From MRBY01 sp943371005 (GTDB lineage Bacteria > Cyanobacteriota > Cyanobacteriia > Cyanobacteriales > MRBY01), in NCBI GenBank assembly GCA_943371005.1, contig CALRTB020000005.1:1-64000 (forward strand): a DNA stretch of 64,000 nucleotides. Direction: 5' to 3'. The notes under the pieces were generated by a model that made no database searches, was not told where the DNA came from, and saw only the letters and a list, made by a program, of their open reading frames with translations. Positions 41,708 to 51,083 of this stretch are shown piece after piece (within the stretch, counting starts at the first letter, position 1; every line of letters starts with the position of its first letter). The position numbers and the translations under genes are program-made.

Positions 41708-43462
41708 ATGAGTGATCTGGTTCTCGATGTCCGTCAACTGCAGGTGGCCTTCACCAGCGAAAATCAAACCAATCTCGCGGTTGATCAAATTAGCTTTCAG
41801 ATCAAACGGGGCCAGACCCTCGGCATCGTGGGCGAGTCAGGCTCCGGCAAATCGGTCACTTCCCTCGCGCTGATGGGGTTGATCCAAAAGCCAGGCCGCG
41901 TCACCGGGGGCAAGATTTTCTTTAAGGCGACCCCAGACACAGAACCCCTTGATCTGCAAAGTTTGCCGGAATGGGAACGGCGCACCTATCGCGGTGGCGA
42001 GATTGCGATGATTTTCCAGGAACCCATGAGTTCCCTCAACCCTGTTTATAACGTGGAGTTTCAGCTCACCGAAGCGATTTTATTGCACCAAAATGTCACC
42101 CCAGCCCAGGCCCGACAACAGGCGATCGCACGGCTCCAGGAAGTGCAACTACCTGCCGAAGTGATGAAACGCTATCCCCACGAACTGTCCGGGGGCCAAT
42201 TGCAACGGGTAATGATTGCGATGGCGATCGCCTCCAATCCGACGCTATTAATTGCTGACGAACCCACCACCGCCTTGGATGTCACCGTGCAAGCAACGAT
42301 TTTGCAACTGTTGCGGGATTTGTGTCAGGCCCGGCAAATGTCTTTGATTTTCATTACCCACGATTTGGGGGTGATTGCGGAACTCGTCGATGAAGTGGCG
42401 GTGATGTACCGGGGGAAAATCGTTGAGCAAGGCCCCATTGAACAGATTTTTAAAGCGCCCCAACACCCCTACACCAAAGGGTTACTGGCCTGTCGGCCCC
42501 GTCTTGATCAAAAGTTGGTGCTGTTGCCGACCGTTGCCGACTACATGAGCGTTGAAACTGATCCCGATACCCAAAGTATTGTGATTCAAGAGCGACAACC
42601 GGATCTGAATTTACTGGCGGAAGTATCCCTAGAGGCCGATAAAAAACGCCTCGAAGCTCTAATAAAGCAAAAACCTCTCCTATCTGTACAAAAGCTCCAG
42701 GTGGGTTATCCCAGTCGTAATTTTCTTTTGACGGGACAACGGTATTTCATGGCCGTTAATAACGTTTCTTTTGATCTCTATCCGGGGGAAACCCTGGGTC
42801 TAGTGGGCGAATCTGGGTGCGGCAAATCCACCCTTGCCCGGGCTATTTTGCGACTTATTCAACCCCTCAGCGGCGACATTTGGTTTCGGGGTGAAAATAT
42901 TGCCCAACTCCCTGCCCGCAGCAAACGCCTCCGACAACTACGCCGGGAGATGCAAATTGTTTTCCAAAATCCTTACAATTCCCTCAACCCCCGCATGACC
43001 ATTGGCCAGGCGATCGCCGAACCGTTAATCATTCACAATATCAAGCGGGACAAGAAAAAACGCCTCGAACGGGTGCAATACCTGTTAGAACGGGTGGGCC
43101 TCAATCCCGGTTGGGTTAATCGTTACCCCCACGAACTGTCGGGCGGCCAGCGGCAACGGGTTTGTATTGCGCGGGCCTTGGCCATTGAACCCCAATTTAT
43201 TATCTGTGACGAATCAGTGTCGGCCCTTGATGTGTCTGTCCAGGCCCAAGTGTTAAATCTGCTGAAGGAATTGCAAGCGGAATTTCAACTGACTTATATT
43301 TTTATTTCCCACGATCTCAGCGTTGTGAAATTTATGGGCGATCGCATTATCGTCATGAATAAAGGCAAAATCGAGGAAGTGGGTACGGCTGACCAAATTT
43401 ACCGAAATCCCCAACAGGACTACACCAAACAACTCATCGCCGCGATCCCCCAAGGCCTCTAA
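41708..43462 (+). CDS. Fused dipeptide/oligopeptide ABC transporter ATPase (DppD-DppF-like)
   Basis: 584 aa with two complete nucleotide-binding domains in one chain. NBD1: GESGSGKSVTSLAL, LSGGQLQRVMIAMAIA, LLIADEPTTALD, then the peptide-importer extension APQHPYTKGLLACRP. NBD2: GESGCGKSTLARAI, LSGGQRQRVCIARAL, IICDESVSALD and a C-terminal PQQDYTKQLIAAIP. The two halves match DppD/OppD and DppF/OppF of peptide or nickel importers. NBD2 has Ser where most have Pro after the Walker B Glu (DESVS). No permease or binding-protein gene is adjacent, so the rest of the transporter is elsewhere. Confidence 0.93.
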   Translation: MSDLVLDVRQLQVAFTSENQTNLAVDQISFQIKRGQTLGIVGESGSGKSVTSLALMGLIQKPGRVTGGKIFFKATPDTEPLDLQSLPEWERRTYRGGEIAMIFQEPMSSLNPVYNVEFQLTEAILLHQNVTPAQARQQAIARLQEVQLPAEVMKRYPHELSGGQLQRVMIAMAIASNPTLLIADEPTTALDVTVQATILQLLRDLCQARQMSLIFITHDLGVIAELVDEVAVMYRGKIVEQGPIEQIFKAPQHPYTKGLLACRPRLDQKLVLLPTVADYMSVETDPDTQSIVIQERQPDLNLLAEVSLEADKKRLEALIKQKPLLSVQKLQVGYPSRNFLLTGQRYFMAVNNVSFDLYPGETLGLVGESGCGKSTLARAILRLIQPLSGDIWFRGENIAQLPARSKRLRQLRREMQIVFQNPYNSLNPRMTIGQAIAEPLIIHNIKRDKKKRLERVQYLLERVGLNPGWVNRYPHELSGGQRQRVCIARALAIEPQFIICDESVSALDVSVQAQVLNLLKELQAEFQLTYIFISHDLSVVKFMGDRIIVMNKGKIEEVGTADQIYRNPQQDYTKQLIAAIPQGL

Positions 43463-43586
43463 AAAATCTCTCCTTAAAGGAAGTTAGAGGGGTGCCTCCT
43501 TTGAGGTAGGTGGTCGAAGACCGGAGGGAGGTTGCTGAAAGTCAGAGGATATTGCCCTTGAGGGAATTGCCAAAGGTGAAGGGCGT

Positions 43587-43946
43587 TTACCCGTAGTTGT
43601 TATAACTATCCACTGCATTGGGATCTACATCCCGCTTGGAACCCAATAGATCCAATCGATTAACCCGAATCACCGGCTTAGACGATTCATGGCCATTACG
43701 GTTCGTGAAAGTCTCAATCTTTAAGGTGCCTTGGATGCCGAGCAGACTACCTTTTTTCACATAATTGGCGGCCACCTCTGCTGTTTTGCCCCAAATTTCT
43801 AAATTAAACCAATCCGGCTGATCCGTCCGACTGGTGGGACGATTTACCGCTAAAGTCAAATTACACAGCACACTACCCGACTCGAAATAGCGCACTTCCG
43901 GATCGCCACCGGCCCGGCCCACAAGATTTACGAGGTTAATGGTCAT
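43587..43946 (-). CDS. ssb: Single-stranded DNA-binding protein (short cyanobacterial type)
   Basis: 119 aa from the ATG at 43946 (MTINLVNLVGRAGGDPEVRYF). An upstream reading of 33 more codons is unlikely. An OB fold covers almost the whole chain (to about residue 105: WFNLEIWGKTAEVAANYVKK and VNRLDLLGSKRD). The C-terminus ends DSYNNYG and lacks the acidic DDIPF tip that standard SSBs use to recruit partner proteins. It is the short cyanobacterial SSB type. Divergent from the GST gene across 117 bases. Confidence 0.92.
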   Translation of the reverse strand: MTINLVNLVGRAGGDPEVRYFESGSVLCNLTLAVNRPTSRTDQPDWFNLEIWGKTAEVAANYVKKGSLLGIQGTLKIETFTNRNGHESSKPVIRVNRLDLLGSKRDVDPNAVDSYNNYG

Positions 43947-44063
43947 CGTTGACTGTCCATACAACTGTTCTGCTTTATTGTGCCACAAGTTCCGATGGCA
44001 ATTTGTTGTGAAGTTTTGTAAGGTGTGAGTGATTTCCCTACTCAATCATCAAGGCGAACCCCT

Positions 44064-44864
44064 ATGTTGGCGTTATACCAATTTGAACTATCCCAGTTTT
44101 CGGAAAAAGTCCGCTTAATCCTCGATTACAAGGGTTTAGAGTACAAAAAAATCGAAGTGACCCCCGGTATCGGTCAACTGGACGTATATAAAATGTCGGG
44201 TCAGCGTCAAGTGCCTGTCCTCAAAGATGGCGATACGGTAATCAGTGACTCCACAGAAATTGCTTTTTACCTTGACCGCAAATATCCCGAAAAACCGATT
44301 ATTCCCACAGCCCCAGTGCAACGGGCCCAGTGTTTGATTATGGAAGAATGGGCCGATGAGTCCATTGGTTTAAAAGGCCGCAAAGCTTTTATTGGCGCCC
44401 TCAACCAAAACCCTAACTTCCGCACCTCCATTGTGCCGAAGCAAGTACCTGATCTCTTTAAAAATCTTCTGGGGGCTGTGCCGGGGGATGTTTTAGATTT
44501 CTTTGGGGCGGGCGTTGGCCTTGGTGGTGATGCAGTTAAAGAAGCCCAGCGGGGCTTAAGGCAGGATCTCGAAGCATTAACCTTGCTTGTCCAGCAGCAA
44601 CCTTATTTAATCGGCGACCAACCAACCTTGGCGGATTTTTCCGTGGCTGCCCTGAGTATTTTGCTCAAATTTCCTGAGGGAAACTATTTTGATATCCCTG
44701 ACTACCTCAAAGGTAAGGGCATTCCGGGCTTGGGGGATAATGCGGAATATGCGCCGTTTTTTGAGTGGCGCGATCGCCTTTATCGAGATTTCCGCCAAGA
44801 AATAGGGGGCAATCGTGAGACCAAGACTGAAGATGGTGCGCCCACAACCATCGAAATCGATTAA
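44064..44864 (+). CDS. Glutathione S-transferase family protein
   Basis: 266 aa from the ATG at 44064. The N-terminal thioredoxin-like domain (about 1-78: LYQFELSQFSEKVRLILDYKGLEY, VPVLKDGDTVISDSTEIAFYLD) carries the glutathione-binding VPVL and DS(T) motifs. The C-terminal helical domain follows, with an insertion around 120-160 (VPGDVLDFFGAGVGLGGDAVKEA) making it longer than usual GSTs. The active Ser/Tyr/Cys is not obvious; SQFSEK may supply Ser. Function is probably in detoxification or redox; the substrate is unknown. Next to glutathione peroxidase (convergent), a related context. Confidence 0.87.
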   Translation: MLALYQFELSQFSEKVRLILDYKGLEYKKIEVTPGIGQLDVYKMSGQRQVPVLKDGDTVISDSTEIAFYLDRKYPEKPIIPTAPVQRAQCLIMEEWADESIGLKGRKAFIGALNQNPNFRTSIVPKQVPDLFKNLLGAVPGDVLDFFGAGVGLGGDAVKEAQRGLRQDLEALTLLVQQQPYLIGDQPTLADFSVAALSILLKFPEGNYFDIPDYLKGKGIPGLGDNAEYAPFFEWRDRLYRDFRQEIGGNRETKTEDGAPTTIEID

Positions 44865-44881
44865 TGAATTGTCCTTGAAAT

Positions 44882-44919
44882 AAAAGAAAAAGCCCCCAAG
44901 TCCAATGCAAACCTGGGGG
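44882..44919 (-). terminator. Intrinsic terminator of the glutathione peroxidase gene
   Basis: On the minus strand CCCCCA/TGGGGG arms (44919-44914 with 44898-44893) precede CTTTTTCTTTTA (complement of 44892-44882). It lies about 45 bases beyond the peroxidase stop and just after the convergent GST gene. Confidence 0.78.
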
Positions 44920-44964
44920 TTAATCAGTTTCAAAAAATAAATCGTTTTCTAGGGAAAATAATCT

Positions 44965-45459
44965 TTAAAGTAATTTTTGGATATCTTTGGCGATCGCCTC
45001 TGGTGTCGCCGTGGGTGCATAACGCTTCACCACTTGACCCTGACGGTTAATGAGAAATTTCGTGAAGTTCCATTTCACATTTTTTGTCCCTAAAATACCG
45101 GGTGCTTCTTTGGTTAAATATTGATATAACGGGTGGGCATTGCTACCATTAACATCAACTTTTTGAAACATCGGAAAAGAAACCCCAAACGTTGTTTCAC
45201 AAAATGATTGAATTTGCGCTTCGTTGCCGGGTTCCTGTTGGCCAAATTGGTTACAGGGAAAACCAAGAACGACTAAGCCTTTGCCGCCATATTGTTCATG
45301 GAGTGCCTGCAAACCTTTGTATTGGGGAGTAAATCCACATTGACTGGCTGTATTAACAATCAATAAAACCTGGTCTTTGTAGGTACTGAGATCGACCGAT
45401 GTGCCATCAATAGCTGTGGCCGAAAAATCATAAATAGAAGTAGGCGTTTGGGTAGTCAT
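44965..45459 (-). CDS. Glutathione peroxidase-like thiol peroxidase
   Basis: 164 aa from the ATG at 45459. The active-site Cys replaces the selenocysteine of animal enzymes: C41 in NTASQCGFTPQY, with the catalytic Gln and Trp partners in PCNQFGQQEPG and VKWNFTKFL. Another Cys lies in GFPCNQFG. Cyanobacterial and plant members reduce lipid hydroperoxides, often with thioredoxin or NADPH rather than glutathione. It is transcribed toward the GST gene. Upstream is a long gene-free stretch to 45838. Confidence 0.95.
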   Translation of the reverse strand: MTTQTPTSIYDFSATAIDGTSVDLSTYKDQVLLIVNTASQCGFTPQYKGLQALHEQYGGKGLVVLGFPCNQFGQQEPGNEAQIQSFCETTFGVSFPMFQKVDVNGSNAHPLYQYLTKEAPGILGTKNVKWNFTKFLINRQGQVVKRYAPTATPEAIAKDIQKLL

Positions 45460-45838
45460 AAACTCGAAAAAATGTTTGTAGAAGCTATTTAAAAAATATC
45501 GCAAGCACTATATGGATTATTTCAGCAGAGTGTCAATAAGTACCAGATACAAGATCTCTGCACAATTTTTACTGCGACGCTCCCCATGATGCTGAAACAG
45601 CAGCAACAGTATAACAAAGACCAACAATACTGTGGGCTTTGTCTGTGGATTTGAGATCAAGGATCAGCGGTTGCCTGAGAGTCGATGGGTTTCCGCTCGG
45701 ATCAGTTGGGTTTAGATGGGGACATTTTGTTTTCCCAGAAGTTGAGGAGCCTTGACTGCTTAAGGGGCAGATTTTTTCTTCGTTATAATATCTTTCTTGA
45801 ATGTCTCCCGATAGAAGTTATCAACCCGTTTGAGATCT
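45460..45838. other. Divergent intergenic region between gpx and the aldo/keto reductase
   Basis: 379 bases with no credible gene. A good -10 box TATAAT (45784-45789) lies 50 bases before the aldo/keto reductase ATG. A TTGACT at 45752-45757 is too far (26 bases) to be its normal -35. The peroxidase promoter on the minus strand must also be here. Several direct CAGCAGCAACAG-like triplets occur near 45598. Confidence 0.5.
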
Positions 45839-47017
45839 ATGCAATATCGTCGTTTTGGTCGCACCGAACTGCAAATGCCTGTTTTTTCCTGTGGCGGGAT
45901 GCGCTATCAGTTCAAGTGGCAGGATCAAGATCCAGCGAAAATTCCTGCGGATAACCAAAAAAATCTAACAGAAACAATTCGGCGATCGCTTGACCTTGGC
46001 ATTAACCACATCGAAACGGCGCGGGGTTACGGTACCTCAGAAATGCAGTTGGGCTGGGTGTTATCGCAATTTAAACGAGACGATCTGATTATCCAAACGA
46101 AGGTTTCCCCAAAGGCAAATCCCCAAGAATTTCGACGCGAGATTGAAAAGTCCCTCACTTATTTGCAATTGGATTACGTGGATTTATTCGGCATCCATGG
46201 CATTAATAATGAGGAAATATTTCGGTTCACCTTTGAGCAGGGTTGTTTAGAAGTTGCTCAGGAACTCCAGCGAGCAGGACGCATTCGTCATATCGGTTTT
46301 TCGACCCATGGCACTACGGATCTCATTGTAAAAACCATTGAAACGGGGGCGATGGATTATGTGAATTTGCACTGGTATTGGATTAATCAGGACAATTGGC
46401 GGGCCATCGAAGCAGCAACGCAGCAGGATATGGGGGTATTTATTATCAGTCCATCGGATAAGGGGGGACATCTTTATAATCCGCCCCAAAAATTAGTCGA
46501 TCTCTGCAAGCCATTGCATCCAATGGTGTTTAACGATTTATTTTGCTTATCCCATTCCCAGATCCATACCTTAAGCGTGGGGGCGGCGCGTCCCTCAGAT
46601 TTTGATCGGCATCTAGAAACCCTCCCTCTACTGGGGCGAGCCGATGAAATTTTACCGGATATTCTCGCACGACTGGAAAATCAGGCGATCGCCTCCCTAG
46701 GAGAAGATTGGGCAAAGACCTGGAAAGTGGGCCTGCCAACCTATGACCAAACCCCGAACAACATTAATATCCCCGTCATTCTCTGGCTCAGAAATTTGGC
46801 GATCGCCTACGACATGATTGAATACGGCAAGGCCCGCTACAACCTGATGGGTAACGGCGGCCACTGGTTCCCCGGCCAAAAAGCCGACCACTTAGCGGAA
46901 GTCGATCTGCGTAATGTATTACGCCTCAGTCCCCACCGTAAGCAAATTTTCCAGTACCTCCAGGAAGCCCATGATTTACTCGGAGGAGCAGCGGTGCAAC
47001 GGTTATCGACGAGCTAG
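45839..47017 (+). CDS. Aldo/keto reductase
   Basis: 392 aa from the ATG at 45839. It opens MQYRRFGRTELQMPVFSCGGMR and contains NHIETARGYGTSEMQLGWVL (Asp replaced by Glu at the tetrad position; Tyr in GYG), LDYVDLFGIHGIN and a TIM-barrel (beta/alpha)8 layout typical of the family. It uses NAD(P)H to reduce carbonyls. The C-terminal extension (about 310-392) is longer than the core barrel and has no cysteine, unlike members with a 4Fe-4S ferredoxin domain. Substrate unknown. Convergent with the GH57 gene, 21 bases apart. Confidence 0.9.
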   Translation: MQYRRFGRTELQMPVFSCGGMRYQFKWQDQDPAKIPADNQKNLTETIRRSLDLGINHIETARGYGTSEMQLGWVLSQFKRDDLIIQTKVSPKANPQEFRREIEKSLTYLQLDYVDLFGIHGINNEEIFRFTFEQGCLEVAQELQRAGRIRHIGFSTHGTTDLIVKTIETGAMDYVNLHWYWINQDNWRAIEAATQQDMGVFIISPSDKGGHLYNPPQKLVDLCKPLHPMVFNDLFCLSHSQIHTLSVGAARPSDFDRHLETLPLLGRADEILPDILARLENQAIASLGEDWAKTWKVGLPTYDQTPNNINIPVILWLRNLAIAYDMIEYGKARYNLMGNGGHWFPGQKADHLAEVDLRNVLRLSPHRKQIFQYLQEAHDLLGGAAVQRLSTS

Positions 47018-47038
47018 ATATTATCCTCAGGAGACTGC

Positions 47039-49267
47039 TTAAGGTACTTGGAGAGTGACAAAGCGATTTTCCGGAACAAAGCTATGGTACTCGCCATCAT
47101 CAGCCAAAATCGCCACTAAATTGAGCGTATAGTCCGGTTTAATCTGCAACACATCCCACGGCACAGACAGTTCTAAACATTCCCGGTAAGCCATTTTTGC
47201 ATGGGCGCCCCGGGGCCGCCATTGGCCATAATCACTAGCCTCTTCAAACCAGATGGATTGGGTTAGAAGGTTAATGCCGATGTGGTGCCGGAAAAGATAA
47301 TTTAGGGGCGCTTGGTCGGGCATACTGGCGATGGGAGCCGGACTAATGGCGCAATTTACCCCTGGATAGAACCAGAGCAGGTGGAGTTCTGCCGGGAGTT
47401 CCTCACCCCATTTGATGCCCCGTTTGAGGTCAAAGCGTAGGTAAAAATTGAGGTGATCCCAACCGTAAAAGAGTCGTTGCAGGGCGCTACTTTGGTGCAT
47501 GGTGCCCCGGGCACCGCCAATTTCAATGCAACCAGCCTTATCCCAATCCTGTTCGTCGCCGACACCATCAATCACTGGGTGAATAAAGCTTTCGGGGAGG
47601 TGCTCCCGGTGGCGGGTGTGGTCTTCAATGGGTTGCAGCACTTCCGGGGGAACCGGTTCGTTTAAGGCTTTGTAAATCCCGGCGACATGCTCCCGAAAGA
47701 GTTGGTCAAACATGGCGTCTTGGTTAGAGGAATGGCCTTCCCCAAACCACCAGAACCAGTCTGAGCCTTCGGCGGCATAAAGGGACTCCCAGGCTTCGGG
47801 GTTGGTGATTTCCGTGGCCTCAGGGTGGGCCGCAAGCAGATGGCGGGCTTTGGTGAGCATATCCCAGGCGCGATTTTTAGCGGGATCGCCAATCCAGGTG
47901 GTAAAGCTCCCGTCAACCCAGGAACCACTATGGAGTTTGTGGCTGGGGATCGTTTCGGTGGGGGGAAATTGCTCGATAAATTCAGAGACGGTGACGAGTT
48001 CTAGTTGGCGGTTGGCGCTCAGTTTTTCATAAAGAGACGTAAGGAAGGGGATGCCGTCTTTTTCGTAGAATTCCCAGCAGTTTTCGCCGTCGAGGGCAAT
48101 GGTGACGAGGTGTGGTTCTTGGAGGGCGGTTTGGCCTTCTTTTTGATGGTGGCGCAAACTACGGGCGATCGCCTCTAGGTGACCGACTAAATCGCTGGCA
48201 GCTTGTTCTGAGTCCATACCGCTGTAGGTAAAGCCGACGAGATCCGACAGACGGTGATCCCGGAAGACAATGGCGAGATCCCCATGGTCTGTTTCGAGGC
48301 GATAGGGGCGGTACATTTTTTCGGGTTCGTAGACATTGCCCACTTCATCCCGGTGGAAGAAATGCTTCAGGCTCCAACCCAGCACCGCTTCATCGGAACA
48401 GATCCACTTAAAGCCAGCAGCGGCAATGGGATTCAGTACTTCTGGGCTGACAGATTGCTCCGATGGCCATAGGCCTCGCACTTCTCGGCCAAAACGCTCG
48501 CGGTACATTTCCTTAGCGCGGTTGAGGTGGCGGGGAATATCCTCTGACCACTGGAAGCGCTCCTTGGGTAATTCCATCCCGGGGACGGCGACCCGACCGG
48601 AATCTGTATCTGCTAGCAGGGGCAAAATCGGGTGGGTGTAGGGGGTGGTGGTCACCTCCAGTTGCCCGTTGTCCTGCATTTGTTTGTGTTTGGGGATAAT
48701 CCGCTTGATGATCTCCCGTTGTTTAGAATAGATGCGTTGGCGATCGCCTAAAGTAAAGCCGCGATCCTTTTCGAGCCAGGCGGCGATCTCCGGATCATCC
48801 CAAAAGAGGGGATCAATCCAGGCTAAATTGTGCCAAGCCAGCAGATCACTAAATTTTTGTTCGTCCCAATTTTCCAGGCACCAGGCTTTGCCTTTGTCCT
48901 GGCGTTCGGTATAAAGCTCCCGGTAGCGAGGGTGGGGATCCACTAAGGTGCGGTGATTGCCATCAAAGAAATGCTCTAGGATGTACCATTTTTGGTCGCT
49001 GTTGAGGTCTGTGACGGGGGTGAGGGCAAGCTTTAGGTAGGGATCAAGGGCCTTGCCTTCGGCATAATCTTCCAACTGCATCATCAAGGAAGGCACCAAA
49101 TTCACAGTTTGGTGGAGGCGCGGATATTTTTCGAGCAGCAGAATCAAATCTAAATAATCTTTGGTGCCGTGGAGCCGCACCCAGGGGAGATGATATTGAC
49201 CGTCCGGTGCTTTGTAGAGGGGTTGATGCTGATGCCAAATAAACGCGATGTAGAGGGGATAAGACAT
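47039..49267 (-). CDS. Glycoside hydrolase family 57 (alpha-amylase/branching-enzyme-like)
   Basis: 742 aa. The GH57 N-terminal barrel shows YIAFIWHQHQPLYK (about 6-19), RGLWPSEQSVSPEVL with a probable catalytic Glu (about 263-277), FKWICSDEAVLGW, and ALDGENCWEFY (about 400) for the second acidic residue. A C-terminal domain (from about 570: LPESFIHPVIDGVGDEQDWDKAG) resembles the beta-sandwich after the catalytic part. Family members act on starch or glycogen-type alpha-glucans; cyanobacteria use them in glycogen metabolism. Precise activity is unknown. Solitary gene, with no promoter identified. Confidence 0.92.
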   Translation of the reverse strand: MSYPLYIAFIWHQHQPLYKAPDGQYHLPWVRLHGTKDYLDLILLLEKYPRLHQTVNLVPSLMMQLEDYAEGKALDPYLKLALTPVTDLNSDQKWYILEHFFDGNHRTLVDPHPRYRELYTERQDKGKAWCLENWDEQKFSDLLAWHNLAWIDPLFWDDPEIAAWLEKDRGFTLGDRQRIYSKQREIIKRIIPKHKQMQDNGQLEVTTTPYTHPILPLLADTDSGRVAVPGMELPKERFQWSEDIPRHLNRAKEMYRERFGREVRGLWPSEQSVSPEVLNPIAAAGFKWICSDEAVLGWSLKHFFHRDEVGNVYEPEKMYRPYRLETDHGDLAIVFRDHRLSDLVGFTYSGMDSEQAASDLVGHLEAIARSLRHHQKEGQTALQEPHLVTIALDGENCWEFYEKDGIPFLTSLYEKLSANRQLELVTVSEFIEQFPPTETIPSHKLHSGSWVDGSFTTWIGDPAKNRAWDMLTKARHLLAAHPEATEITNPEAWESLYAAEGSDWFWWFGEGHSSNQDAMFDQLFREHVAGIYKALNEPVPPEVLQPIEDHTRHREHLPESFIHPVIDGVGDEQDWDKAGCIEIGGARGTMHQSSALQRLFYGWDHLNFYLRFDLKRGIKWGEELPAELHLLWFYPGVNCAISPAPIASMPDQAPLNYLFRHHIGINLLTQSIWFEEASDYGQWRPRGAHAKMAYRECLELSVPWDVLQIKPDYTLNLVAILADDGEYHSFVPENRFVTLQVP

Positions 49268-49418
49268 ATAAATGGAAATATTTGCCGCTGTGGAGTCTCA
49301 AAAAGCCTTGGGTAAGCTTGGCTTTCTCTTTAAATCATAGCGATCGCCTTTCCGTTATCCTGGGCGGCCTTAATGAATTGCAAGGATGCGATGGGGCTGT
49401 GACATTTAGCCGTTGCCG

Positions 49419-49997
49419 CTATGGTTGACCTTGATTAGTTTGGTTTTCGGTGACCTGACGGGCCAAGTAAGCCACGGCAAAATCGCCATTGTTGTGGGCT
49501 GCGAGTTTTTCGCCCAGGTCAAAAACAGCGGTGGCCAGGGTCGGCCCCAGTTTTTGGATGAGCGCCTGCCGTTCGCTAATGTTGTGCTGTTGTTCCCGGA
49601 CTTTGTGCTGCCATTCGGCGGTAAAAATATATTCGAGGCTGGTGTGGAGTTGGAGTTTTTGTAAAATTTCCCATTCTTGGCGATCGCACCAAAAGCCATT
49701 ACATTCGGGGCAACGTTCCAAGTAAAAGGGTTGATCAACGGGGATTTTTACCCGCGATAAATAGCGGCGACATTCGGGACAGAGGGCGGCTTTATTGTCC
49801 GTTTCACCGGGGGTCACAGTCTCTGAGAGGGACAGTTGGGTATTGATGCGCTGTGGTTTCCGTTGGCTATTTTGCCAGGTTTGGTAGCGATCGCCAGGGA
49901 GCCAATCTCCTTCACATTTTTCACAATGGTAACTGGTTAGCGCCCCGGAGAGAAGCTGATCCCCAAGCTCAACATCGCGACATTTAGGACATTGCAC
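49419..49997 (-). CDS. TFIIB-type zinc-ribbon protein
   Basis: 192 aa from a GTG at 49997. Two CxxC pairs occur in each of two ribbons: MQCPKCRDVELG...YHCEKCEGDW (about 1-32) and LCPECRRYLSRV...ERCPECNGFWCD (about 72-105). This is the zf-TFIIB pattern seen in bacterial zinc-ribbon proteins of unknown role. The C-terminal half (about 110-192) is helical, with QHKVREQQHNISERQALIQ. It probably binds two zinc ions. Upstream, a short gap separates it from sirB on the opposite strand. Confidence 0.85.
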   Translation of the reverse strand: MQCPKCRDVELGDQLLSGALTSYHCEKCEGDWLPGDRYQTWQNSQRKPQRINTQLSLSETVTPGETDNKAALCPECRRYLSRVKIPVDQPFYLERCPECNGFWCDRQEWEILQKLQLHTSLEYIFTAEWQHKVREQQHNISERQALIQKLGPTLATAVFDLGEKLAAHNNGDFAVAYLARQVTENQTNQGQP

Positions 49998-50131
49998 AGT
50001 TTAATGACTCCCACAGTTTTTTCTCGTTTTATCCTACGCCGAAGCCAATCCCGCCACAACTATGGCCCAGAAATTTCGCGGCAACTTTTCTATAATCACG
50101 AAACAGAAACAGTAGACGGGGCAAAAAATTC

Positions 50132-50836
50132 ATGCAGCGGTTATCAGTGGTGGTCGTCCATGGCAGTTTTAGTGACAGTTATCAGCAAGAATTTCAAACC
50201 CTGATCGCCCAGGTGAAAGCCCAGGTGGATCATCCGGTGCTTGGGGCCTATTTAGAATGTAGCGAGGTGCCCTTAACCACGGCGATCGCCCAGTTCCTCC
50301 AAGATCACGCCCCAGAACCCGCTGAAGTGCAAATTCTGCCTTTGTTCCTCTTGCCCGGTGTTCATGTCCGTGAAGATTTGCCAGAGGCGATCGCCCAACT
50401 GCAAACCCAATTTCCCCAGGTACGCTTTAAACTGCTCGATTACCTCGGTAAAGATGCCCGCCTTGCCCCTTTCCTAGAACGACAATTTGCCCAGAATCCT
50501 ACGACCCAGCGTCTTTTGATTGCCCATGGTAGCCGTCGCACCGGGGCCAATCCCGAAATCGAAAAGCTGGCCCAAACCCTCAACGCCAGTACCGCCTACT
50601 GGGCCACAGAACCGTCTCTTGACCAAAAGCTTACCCAACTCCAGGAGGCAACAGCAACAACGATTCACTTGGTTCCCTATTTTCTGTTTTCCGGCAAAAT
50701 CCCAGGGGCGATCGCCGCCCAGATCAGCACCTTCTCCCAAGCCAACCCCGACATTACCGTTTATCTCGGTCAACCCTTTGGCACCGATCCCCAATGCGCA
50801 GCGGCGATCGCCCATATTCTCCAGGGTAAATCCTAA
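50132..50836 (+). CDS. sirB: Sirohydrochlorin chelatase (SirB/CbiX family)
   Basis: 234 aa, with an internally duplicated chelatase fold. Each half has the conserved metal-binding start: VVVHGSFSDSYQQEFQTL (about 7-24) and LLIAHGSRRTGANPEIEKLA (about 129-148), followed by LPLFLLPGVHVREDL and LVPYFLFSGKIPGAI. SirB inserts iron (or cobalt in CbiX) into sirohydrochlorin, giving siroheme for nitrite and sulfite reductases. About 248 bases separate it from psbV. Confidence 0.93.
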   Translation: MQRLSVVVVHGSFSDSYQQEFQTLIAQVKAQVDHPVLGAYLECSEVPLTTAIAQFLQDHAPEPAEVQILPLFLLPGVHVREDLPEAIAQLQTQFPQVRFKLLDYLGKDARLAPFLERQFAQNPTTQRLLIAHGSRRTGANPEIEKLAQTLNASTAYWATEPSLDQKLTQLQEATATTIHLVPYFLFSGKIPGAIAAQISTFSQANPDITVYLGQPFGTDPQCAAAIAHILQGKS

Positions 50837-51083
50837 AAAAGTGGAAAAAAGAAGCGCGAAATATTGCTGTTCTTTACGGATTTATAAGAAAAATTCACCC
50901 CAATGGCATGATATGTATGGTTAGTTGCCCTGGCTGACTGGTGCCGTTGGCAACGCAAATTTAAACAAACAAAGATAAGCACATTTACTTACAGCCTTGA
51001 TAAATTCTTGCCTGTAGGTCTGCCTTCACAGTTAAATAGGTGGAGATAGATTTATTTACGTTATTGCTGTATTGAGGAAAAAC

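Noticed and set aside
45685..45954. An 89-codon frame before the aldo/keto reductase
   Set aside because: It overlaps the well-supported reductase start in another frame and spans its -10 box.
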